DNA from: a virus
IMG/VR virus record: IMGVR_UViG_3300042559_001588
Coordinates: 42,919 to 106,918 of that record
Length of the DNA stretch: 64,000 nt
Reading direction: 5' to 3' (one strand)
Program-made: the position numbers and the translations under genes
The notes under the pieces: generated by a model
What the model was told of the DNA's origin: nothing
Databases searched by the model: none
Seen by the model: the letters and a program-made list of their open reading frames with translations, nothing else
Shown here: piece after piece, positions 50,682 through 56,125 of the stretch
How the letters are laid out: each line of letters begins with the position of its first letter
How positions within the stretch are numbered: position 1 is the stretch's first letter

Positions 50682-50757
50682 GTATCGCTAGCTCAACTGG
50701 CAGAGTTCTGGTCTCCAAAACCAGCGGTTCGGGGTTCGAATCCCTGGCGGTACGCCA
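50682..50757 (+). tRNA. tRNA-Trp(CCA)
   Basis: Acceptor GTATCGC/GCGGTAC, anticodon arm CTGGT-CTCCAAA-ACCAG, encoded CCA. Confidence 0.93.
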
Positions 50758-50762
50758 AACAT

Positions 50763-50839
50763 CGGTCCTTAACTCAATCGAATAGAGTGCCAGTCTTCGA
50801 AACTGGAAGTTGGGAGTTTGAATCTCTCAGGGCCGGCCA
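50763..50839 (+). tRNA. tRNA-Arg(TCG)
   Basis: Acceptor CGGTCCT/AGGGCCG, arm CCAGT-CTTCGAA-ACTGG, T-loop TTTGAAT, encoded CCA. Confidence 0.9.
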
Positions 50840-50845
50840 AAAAAC

Positions 50846-50921
50846 GGGGGATTAGCTCATTTGGGAGAGCGGCTGCTTTGCAAGCAGTAGGTAATCAGTT
50901 CGATCCTGATATCCTCCACCA
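50846..50921 (+). tRNA. tRNA-Ala(TGC)
   Basis: Acceptor GGGGGAT/ATCCTCC with G3-T70, the Ala identity pair; loop TTTGCAA; encoded CCA. Confidence 0.93.
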
Positions 50922-50928
50922 AATTTAT

Positions 50929-51002
50929 TGGGGGTTAGTGTAGCGGCAACACTACAGACTTTGACTCTGTCATCACTGGTTCGATCCCAGTACCCTCTGC
51001 CA
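50929..51002 (+). tRNA. tRNA-Gln(TTG)
   Basis: Loop CTTTGAC, acceptor TGGGGGT/ACCCTCT with an open 1-72 pair as is common for Gln, encoded CCA. Confidence 0.88.
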
Positions 51003-51009
51003 AAATAAT

Positions 51010-51086
51010 GCCTCCATAGCTCAGTTGGTTAGAGCATTCGCTTGATAAGCGAAAGGTCCGTGATTCGAGTTCACGTGGCGGCACCA
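51010..51086 (+). tRNA. tRNA-Ile(GAT)
   Basis: Arm TTCGC-TTGATAA-GCGAA; acceptor GCCTCCA/TGGCGGC with one mismatch; encoded CCA. Confidence 0.9.
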
Positions 51087-51094
51087 AATATATG

Positions 51095-51123
51095 TTGACA
51101 CTGTTGGTCAACTGCTATATAAT
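51095..51123 (+). promoter_or_regulatory. Sigma-70 promoter for tRNA-Ser(GCT) onward
   Basis: TTGACA, 17 bases, TATAAT. Confidence 0.8.
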
Positions 51124-51132
51124 AGAGATAAC

Positions 51133-51224
51133 GGAGAGTTGGCCGAGTGGTCGAAGGCAGCAGGTTGCTAACCTGTCGGGTCAAGTAATTGGCTCCAAGA
51201 GTTCGAATCTCTTATTCTCCACCA
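51133..51224 (+). tRNA. tRNA-Ser(GCT)
   Basis: Class II; arm CAGGT-TGCTAACCTG with anticodon GCT, acceptor GGAGAGT/ATTCTCC, encoded CCA. Confidence 0.92.
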
Positions 51225-51233
51225 ATGGTTTAT

Positions 51234-51309
51234 TCCTCAGTAGCACAGCGGTAGTTGCGCTTCACTGTTAATGAAGATGTCGTACGTTCGATCCGTACCT
51301 GAGGAGCCA
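51234..51309 (+). tRNA. tRNA-Asn(GTT)
   Basis: Acceptor TCCTCAG/CTGAGGA, arm CTTCA-CTGTTAA-TGAAG, encoded CCA. Confidence 0.92.
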
Positions 51310-51316
51310 ATTTTTA

Positions 51317-51390
51317 GCCCTACTAGTACAATGGCAGTACACTGGTTTTGTAATCCTGTGATGGCAGTTCGATTCTGTCGTGGGGCACCA
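51317..51390 (+). tRNA. tRNA-Thr(TGT)
   Basis: Acceptor GCCCTAC/GTGGGGC, D-stem GTAC/GTAC, loop TTTGTAA. The anticodon stem CTGGT/TCCTG has two T-T mismatches, odd for the only Thr tRNA present. Encoded CCA. Confidence 0.82.
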
Positions 51391-51398
51391 TCTTTTTA

Positions 51399-51469
51399 TC
51401 CCGGTTGTAGTGTAATGGTAACACAGGTCCGTATACAACCAATGAAGGTTCGATTCCTTCCTCCGGGGC
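51399..51469 (+). tRNA. Degenerate tRNA-like element without CCA
   Basis: Acceptor TCCCGGT/TCCGGGG, D-arm GTGT/ACAC, T-arm GAAGG-TTCGATT-CCTTC. About four bases are missing in the anticodon region (GGT-CCGTATACA-ACC), so no identity can be given. Probably a decaying tRNA. Confidence 0.5.
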
Positions 51470-51477
51470 TACTCAAT

Positions 51478-51555
51478 GCGTCTTTAGCTCAGCTGGATCA
51501 GAGCACTGGTTTACGAAGCCGGGGGCCGGGAGTTCGAGTCTCTCAGGACGCACCA
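51478..51555 (+). tRNA. tRNA-Arg(ACG)
   Basis: Acceptor GCGTCTT/AGGACGC, loop TTACGAA; encoded CCA. Expected to carry inosine at position 34. Confidence 0.9.
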
Positions 51556-51562
51556 AAAACAG

Positions 51563-51591
51563 TTGACAACATTCTGCAATTGTTGTATAAT
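51563..51591 (+). promoter_or_regulatory. Sigma-70 promoter before tRNA-Lys
   Basis: TTGACA, 17 bases, TATAAT. Confidence 0.75.
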
Positions 51592-51629
51592 CAAAACTTA
51601 AACGAAAGACTATATGAAGCGAACAGCTA

Positions 51630-51690
51630 AAATGTAGTGTCAACCCAGATCCCATGTCGGTCTGGATTGGCACTCGAAAGACAATTCACG
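51630..51690 (+). ncRNA. Hairpin leader upstream of tRNA-Lys
   Basis: GTGTCAACCCAGA and TCTGGATTGGCAC pair at 12 of 13 positions. Lies between the promoter and tRNA-Lys. Confidence 0.4.
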
Positions 51691-51699
51691 ACTGAGTAT

Positions 51700-51775
51700 G
51701 GGATCATAGTGAAATGGTTATCACAGCAGACTTTTAATCTGCCAATTCCCGGTTCGAGTCCGGGTGGTCCTACCA
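51700..51775 (+). tRNA. tRNA-Lys(TTT)
   Basis: Arm GCAGA-CTTTTAA-TCTGC, acceptor GGGATCA/TGGTCCT, encoded CCA, which also begins the closing helix of RNA unit 6. Confidence 0.9.
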
Positions 51776-51873
51776 TATAAAAACACATTAGAAAACATAG
51801 GCAGACCTATGGGGTCCTGAGCAGAAACTCAGGAGCGTAGTTTATTGTAAAACAATAGTGTGTTTCTATATGG
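51773..51873 (+). ncRNA. Stem-closed RNA unit 6
   Basis: CCATATAAAAACACATTA pairs with TAGTGTGTTTCTATATGG over 17 of 18 positions. Inside: hairpins CATAGG/CCTATG and TCCTGAG/CTCAGGA. The 5' strand includes the CCA of tRNA-Lys. Confidence 0.65.
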
Positions 51874-51924
51874 TAAAACTATTTGAGTTCAATGGTCACA
51901 CGCCCTTGCTTGAATTAGAAGTTG

Positions 51925-52050
51925 CCATAGTTGAATACATTCATCATTGGTTGACCCGACAGTCTGCTTGGTTAGCAGGGCGGACGCAACGAAGTAGCTT
52001 AACTAGCACGATGAAAAAGCCCTTTACGCCGAGAGTGTATTCAACTATGG
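51925..52050 (+). ncRNA. Stem-closed RNA unit 7
   Basis: Perfect 15-bp helix CCATAGTTGAATACA/TGTATTCAACTATGG. Interior about 95 bases with CTGC/GCAG-type hairpins. The next 109 bases hold ACTAG/CTAGT and GTCGC/GCGAC hairpins. Confidence 0.6.
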
Positions 52051-52159
52051 TCAGTATTGGTAGATCCCGGACCAACTAGGTTGCTAGTCACAACACATAG
52101 GGGATGGGCAATCGCCAAGAAGTCGCAAGAGCAGGCTTGACCGCCAGAGGGTAGCGACG

Positions 52160-52272
52160 CCATATAAGAACACATTCAACGGTTAGTGGATACCTAGCAA
52201 CTGGACGCAGGTGCTATCCCAAAGAGCAGGCATGCCGCCGTAAAGCTAGGAAACGAATGTGTTCTTATATGG
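52160..52272 (+). ncRNA. Stem-closed RNA unit 8
   Basis: Perfect 18-bp helix CCATATAAGAACACATTC/GAATGTGTTCTTATATGG. The arm sequence nearly equals those of units 6 and 9; the interior is unrelated. Confidence 0.68.
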
Positions 52273-52278
52273 TCAGAT

Positions 52279-52403
52279 CATATAAAAACACACTAGCATA
52301 GAGTGACGAGCCCGTTTAGCGGCGGGTGTTATGGGTTGCTCGAATGCCATCCTCGGGCGAGGAGCTAGCAAGGCGGTTCGACTCCGTAGTGTGTTTCTAT
52401 ATG
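52279..52403 (+). ncRNA. Stem-closed RNA unit 9, ending on the first base of tRNA-His
   Basis: CATATAAAAACACACTA pairs with TAGTGTGTTTCTATATG (16 of 17). A T-arm-like GGCGG-TTCGACT-CCG lies near the 3' end. The 3' arm ends at 52403, the G(-1) of tRNA-His. Confidence 0.65.
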
Positions 52404-52479
52404 GTGTAGTTAGTGTCAGCGGTCAGCACTACGGATTGTGATTCCGTCAGCATGGATTCGAATTCCATACTATACCCCA
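52403..52479 (+). tRNA. tRNA-His(GTG)
   Basis: G(-1) faces C73, acceptor GTGTAGT/ACTATAC, arm ACGGA-TTGTGAT-TCCGT, CCA encoded. Confidence 0.9.
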
Positions 52480-52489
52480 CAGCAGTTCT

Positions 52490-52564
52490 GGAAGTATAGC
52501 ACAGCGGTAGTGCAGCAGCTTCATACGCTGCGGGTCAGTAGTTCGAATCTACTTACTTCCACCA
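52490..52564 (+). tRNA. tRNA-Met/Ile2(CAT)
   Basis: Acceptor GGAAGTA/TACTTCC, arm GCAGC-TTCATAC-GCTGC, CCA encoded. With a Met and an fMet elsewhere, this may be the lysidine-type Ile(CAT). Confidence 0.85.
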
Positions 52565-52565
52565 C

Positions 52566-52641
52566 ACCAAGATAGCTCAGTTGGTAGAGCAGCGGATTGA
52601 AAATTCGTGTGTGGGCGGTTCGATCCCGTCTCTTGGTACCA
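52566..52641 (+). tRNA. tRNA-Phe(GAA)
   Basis: Acceptor ACCAAGA/TCTTGGT, arm GCGGA-TTGAAAA-TTCGT, CCA encoded. Confidence 0.9.
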
Positions 52642-52651
52642 GTTAACATAT

Positions 52652-52727
52652 GCGGCTGTAGCTCAGTTGGTAGAGTACTTGCTTGCCAAGCAAGACGTCA
52701 CCGGTTCGAACCCGGTTAGCCGCTCCA
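52652..52727 (+). tRNA. tRNA-Gly(GCC)
   Basis: Acceptor GCGGCTG/TAGCCGC, arm CTTGC-TTGCCAA-GCAAG, CCA encoded. Confidence 0.93.
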
Positions 52728-52733
52728 TTTTTT

Positions 52734-52808
52734 GCATCCTTAGCTCAGGGGTAGAGCGTCTCCCTTACAAGGAGAGGGTCCGCGGTTCGAAACCGTGAGG
52801 ATGTACCA
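52734..52808 (+). tRNA. tRNA-Val(TAC)
   Basis: Acceptor GCATCCT/AGGATGT, arm TCTCC-CTTACAA-GGAGA, CCA encoded. Confidence 0.93.
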
Positions 52809-52823
52809 ATTTTAAAGGTGTGT

Positions 52824-52973
52824 ATGAAACTATTTGAAGCAACAGTAAGAGTAAACGGTCGAGAGTTCTTGGACAGGGTTGGTGCCAACGATGCACAAGA
52901 AGCTCGTTTGTTACTGCAACAACGGCATGGACCCAGGGCAGTGCCTTACTTGCCAAAAATGATTCCCAGTTAA
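52824..52973 (+). CDS. Small phage protein MKLFEATVRVNGREF, 49 aa
   Basis: Compact strand-helix-strand: KLFEATVRVNGREFLDRVGANDAQEARLLLQQRHG. Similar 50-60-residue proteins are frequent in environmental phages. It lies between tRNA-Val and tRNA-Pro. Confidence 0.55.
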   Translation: MKLFEATVRVNGREFLDRVGANDAQEARLLLQQRHGPRAVPYLPKMIPS

Positions 52974-52975
52974 TT

Positions 52976-53049
52976 CTCAGTATGGTGAAATGGTATCACT
53001 CTTGGTTTGGGACCAAGGAGCGTAGGTTCGATTCCTGCTACTGAGACCA
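52976..53049 (+). tRNA. tRNA-Pro(TGG)
   Basis: Acceptor CTCAGTA/TACTGAG, arm CTTGG-TTTGGGA-CCAAG, CCA encoded. Confidence 0.93.
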
Positions 53050-53074
53050 AATATAAAATAAATAAAAGTTAAGA

Positions 53075-53398
53075 CTGTATGAAGTAGACAGAAAAGGATT
53101 CAAGACGTGGGTTCGACTCCCACCATCTCCACCTAAGTGTATGAGGTATATTTAGGTGGGGATGACCAGGCTATCGATTGGGTCACAAGTAAAGAAATGG
53201 ACAGTCCGGCAATGTAGAAGCCGTTAGGGTCGGAGTATTTCGGCCGTAGACACAAAAACCGTAAATGCAAACGCAAATACAGGTGAAGTAACTGTTTCAG
53301 GTAAGAACGTCAAGTTCTCTGCTCGTACAGCACAACGCCACTCCTTAGCAGTCTAAACACTGCTTTGAGCAACTATGCTTAGAAACAGAAAATAGTAA
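53075..53398 (+). ncRNA. ssrA: Circularly permuted (two-piece) tmRNA
   Basis: The 3' acceptor piece comes first: T-arm GTGGG-TTCGACT-CCCAC (53107-53123), then CATCTCC-A-CC (53124-53133). A 24-base spacer follows, then the 5' piece GGGGATG (53158). GGGGATG/CATCTCC form a 7-bp acceptor with G3-T70, the alanine identity pair; the spacer extends it (ACCTAA/TTAGGT). A tag frame opens with GCA AAC at 53267 and stops TAA at 53354 in a CAGT/ACTG hairpin. Final A of CCA is not encoded. Permuted ssrA is known from beta- and alphaproteobacteria and cyanobacteria; rescues stalled ribosomes. The 5' end is estimated. Confidence 0.85.
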
Positions 53399-53400
53399 AT

Positions 53401-53424
53401 AGGACCTTCGGGTCCTATTTTTTT
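53401..53424 (+). terminator. Intrinsic terminator of the tmRNA
   Basis: AGGACC-TTCG-GGTCCT with seven T. Confidence 0.9.
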
Positions 53425-53452
53425 GACTTATTTGTAATGCGGCATATATAAT
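53423..53452 (+). promoter_or_regulatory. Sigma-70 promoter for the Ala/Lys-rich protein
   Basis: TTGACT, 18 bases, TATAAT, directly at the tmRNA terminator. Confidence 0.65.
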
Positions 53453-53514
53453 GTTGTACAACAATCCGTTGTACTGTTAGATATATATATTTTTTTAAAC
53501 AAAAGGACAATTTC

Positions 53515-53757
53515 ATGAAACAACTTATCGCTATTATCGCTGCCGTGGCTGCTGCCACTGCATTTGCCCAGGCTCCTGCTGCTAAACCAGCTGCACCTTC
53601 TAATATTACACCTGCTGCTGCACCTGCGGCTGCACCTGCTGCTGCTGCGCCAGCTGCCAAGAAAGAAGAAGCCAAGCCAGCTGCTAAACCAGCTGCCAAG
53701 AAAGAAGAAGCCAAGCCAGCTGCTAAAAAAGAAGAAGCTAAACCAGCTGCCAAGTAA
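53515..53757 (+). CDS. Secreted Ala/Lys/Pro-rich repeat protein, 80 aa
   Basis: Signal peptide MKQLIAIIAAVAAATAFAQA, then low-complexity PAAAPAAAPAAAA and three AKKEEAKPAAK-type repeats. Looks like a periplasmic, acid-shock-like or wall-binding peptide. AAAGGA ribosome site; own promoter and terminator. DNA repeats in it may vary in number between strains. Confidence 0.65.
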   Translation: MKQLIAIIAAVAAATAFAQAPAAKPAAPSNITPAAAPAAAPAAAAPAAKKEEAKPAAKPAAKKEEAKPAAKKEEAKPAAK

Positions 53758-53775
53758 AACTGTTGCAGTTCGCTA

Positions 53776-53801
53776 AACCCGCCCCGGGCGGGTTTTCTTT
53801 T
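53776..53801 (+). terminator. Intrinsic terminator
   Basis: AACCCGCC/GGGCGGGTT hairpin followed by a T-rich run. Confidence 0.85.
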
Positions 53802-53928
53802 GGGTGTCTGCCGGTCAATTTAGCCAGAAAACCAGTGTAAACTGCTTGTTTTCTAAGTTGTTGCAGTGACCACCAATAAATACTTGAGTGGCAATTCTGC
53901 CCGTTCATACTTACAAAGGAAATACACA

Positions 53929-54768
53929 ATGAAAAAAGCATTAGTCGCAGTGGCAATTTTGGCTGCATTAGGTACAGCTCACGCCCAGTTCAAAATTGGC
54001 GGAAAACTTGCATACGACATCAAGCGGGCCGACAACTCATCGACCACCATGTCCCCAATGGACACCAGCAACATCAACTTCACTGCTACGGAATCCATCG
54101 GCAATGGCATCACTGTCAAGGCCTATGCAGAAATTCAACCTGGTGGAAACGGCACTGCCACCGAAGGCAACGACCTGTATATTGATGTTGCAACTCGTGT
54201 TGGTTCAGTCAAGGTCGGTCAAGTTGAATCCGCCAATGGTATCATTGGTCTAGGCCTAGGCGATGCACCAGTTATGGGCCAAGACGGAGTCGTATTGGGC
54301 GCCAAATCCAATGTGCAATCCGTCAGCTATACAACACCCACAGTGTCGGGAATTGCATTCAAAGTCAGCAACACTCGAGCCATCAACAACACCGGCACAA
54401 ACAAAAACTCATTTGGTGCAACTTACACAGTTGGCCCAATCAGCAGTGCTGTTGACTACAACCAAACTACCGAGCGTGTTCGTGCCAGCGCCAAAGCCAC
54501 TGTAAAAGGCATCACAGTTGGTGCGGGTGTCAGCCGCAATGAACTCAATGTTGCCGACTCCTATGTGGTAGGTGCTTCCTACACCATGGGTGCTGTGACT
54601 GTGGGTGCTGCATATTCCGACGGCAATGGCACTGCCAAAGAAGTTGGTGCTGAGTATGCATTGAGCAAGAGAACTTCGGTTCAATTGGCAGTGGCACAAG
54701 TTAACAGCAATACAACTGCTGCCAACAACACTGACACATATCGTGTTCGTGTATCACACTCGTTCTAA
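53929..54768 (+). CDS. Gram-negative (Burkholderiales-type) porin
   Basis: ATG at 53929 with AAAGGAA; an upstream in-frame start is unlikely. Signal peptide MKKALVAVAILAALGTAHA, then QFKIGGKLAYDIKR; alternating beta strands (VKAYAEIQPGG, VGSVKVGQVES, SVSYTTPTVSGIAFKVS) and final aromatic YRVRVSHSF, the outer-membrane insertion signal. 279 residues, shorter than typical porins (330-380). An AATAAATA box lies at 53875-53882. Could replace a host receptor or alter permeability during infection. Confidence 0.85.
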   Translation: MKKALVAVAILAALGTAHAQFKIGGKLAYDIKRADNSSTTMSPMDTSNINFTATESIGNGITVKAYAEIQPGGNGTATEGNDLYIDVATRVGSVKVGQVESANGIIGLGLGDAPVMGQDGVVLGAKSNVQSVSYTTPTVSGIAFKVSNTRAINNTGTNKNSFGATYTVGPISSAVDYNQTTERVRASAKATVKGITVGAGVSRNELNVADSYVVGASYTMGAVTVGAAYSDGNGTAKEVGAEYALSKRTSVQLAVAQVNSNTTAANNTDTYRVRVSHSF

Positions 54769-54786
54769 TCCAACACGATTGGACAC

Positions 54787-54814
54787 AAAGGCTACTTCGG
54801 TAGCCTTTTTTTTT
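54787..54814 (+). terminator. Intrinsic terminator after the porin
   Basis: AAAGGCTAC-TTCG-GTAGCCTTT with T-run. Confidence 0.92.
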
Positions 54815-54834
54815 GGCCGTTTGTGTGCAGTCGA

Positions 54835-54842
54835 TATAAATA
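54835..54842 (+). promoter_or_regulatory. T4-type late promoter box TATAAATA
   Basis: Exact match to the T4 late-promoter core, between the porin terminator and the PP-loop gene. A sigma-70 promoter follows downstream. Confidence 0.45.
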
Positions 54843-54890
54843 ACATCAGCAACGCCAACAATCTGTTGACGTCGGATCACCAATTGACGC

Positions 54891-54920
54891 TTGACATAGC
54901 AATGTCTTTACTGTTATAAT
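54891..54920 (+). promoter_or_regulatory. Sigma-70 promoter for the PP-loop/Tct operon
   Basis: TTGACA, 18 bases, TATAAT. Confidence 0.7.
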
Positions 54921-54988
54921 ATAACAGAACGCCTACCGTAAGTAGAGTTCTTCTACAAGCAATCTCCCTGAATACAGTAAAACTGCCA

Positions 54989-56125
54989 ATGGTTTATTAC
55001 AACATCAATGGAATAAGATTTGACAATCCGTTCACGGCGTTCCTGCACGGGTCCATACACGATCCACATACATTTCCAAAATTTGATTTTTACGACCATG
55101 AGTTTTCTGCCATTGATTGGACCATAGAACCAGCAGAAAGTTTTCAAACACTGTGTGACCGACGAGCACATCAACTGAGAAACAGATACGACAAACTCAT
55201 ACTGGCGTTCAGCGGCGGCACTGACTCGGTCACTATATACAACACTTTTTTACGCAACAACATACACATAGACGAGATCTATATTTGTTACGCACGATCC
55301 GGCGTCGACAATTTGATGCCAGAAAAAGCAGTGACCTGGCTGTTGGAAAATCATCCAGACAAGACTACAAAAATCAATATAAAATCAATTCATACTCACG
55401 ACGATATTCTTGGATATGAACAACAACTGTCGTCGGAAGATTACATGGTAAACGATGGAAAAAATCTCAGACATCAGTTGATCAAATACTGCCGGCCTGT
55501 GCTGCATCAATACAATTTTGATCAATCCTACCACAGTTATAACTATTGCACCATTGTGGGGTTTGAAAAACCGCATTTGATTCAGCGCAAAGACGGCTAT
55601 TACTTTGGATTTTTAGACCGCGTATTTTCTGGGTCATTGAACCGCAGCGACCTAGAGTTCTTTTTTATATCTCCTGACCTGCCAGCCTTGCATGCCAAAC
55701 AGTGTCACATGATGTTGAACTATTGTTTACGAACCAACACCACCTTGGCAGAATTAGAAAAACCAGAAAATTACTATTTAAAATGTGCAGTGCAAGGCCG
55801 AGACCCAGATGTGATACCGGGGATCAGTCAAATGGAAAAACAGATCAATGCCGAGCACGACAGTATAGTAAAATCAATTGATTTTTCAAAAGAAATCTCT
55901 GATCTGGTATTGCACCAATTATCAAAAAATTCCACAAGTCTGCCATTGCTGTCGGGACTACAGCGTCAATCTTCGGCTGTGAAAAAATACATCGATGGCT
56001 GGCATATTTTGCAAACGGACCAGACTCTAAAATCTTACATGGTGCGGATGGGGCTGTTGTCTTCAGATCGACAATCAGTGCAGTCATATCATGCAGTCAG
56101 TTCGCGGGAGTACAAAATTAGATGA
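54989..56125 (+). CDS. PP-loop (adenine nucleotide alpha hydrolase) ATPase-like protein
   Basis: KLILAFSGGTDSVTIYNTFLRN (about 70) is the SGGxDS pyrophosphate loop of asparagine-synthase/QueC/TilS-type enzymes. 378 residues. The QueC zinc cysteine cluster is absent, so it is not QueC; the C-terminal region is unassigned. ATGA overlap with TctA suggests a shared transcript. Reaction unknown; amidation or thiolation is typical of the class. Confidence 0.6.
   Translation: MVYYNINGIRFDNPFTAFLHGSIHDPHTFPKFDFYDHEFSAIDWTIEPAESFQTLCDRRAHQLRNRYDKLILAFSGGTDSVTIYNTFLRNNIHIDEIYICYARSGVDNLMPEKAVTWLLENHPDKTTKINIKSIHTHDDILGYEQQLSSEDYMVNDGKNLRHQLIKYCRPVLHQYNFDQSYHSYNYCTIVGFEKPHLIQRKDGYYFGFLDRVFSGSLNRSDLEFFFISPDLPALHAKQCHMMLNYCLRTNTTLAELEKPENYYLKCAVQGRDPDVIPGISQMEKQINAEHDSIVKSIDFSKEISDLVLHQLSKNSTSLPLLSGLQRQSSAVKKYIDGWHILQTDQTLKSYMVRMGLLSSDRQSVQSYHAVSSREYKIR

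Noticed and set aside
51271-51630. Forward frame of 119 codons
   Set aside because: Spans tRNA-Asn, tRNA-Thr and tRNA-Arg; not a plausible protein.
42600-53400. CRISPR array among the repeats
   Set aside because: Repeats are inverted pairs or tRNA T-arms at irregular spacing, not direct repeats with uniform spacers; no cas genes.
54989-56125. QueC to complete the preQ0 pathway
   Set aside because: Has SGGTDS but lacks the QueC zinc cysteine cluster and is much longer.
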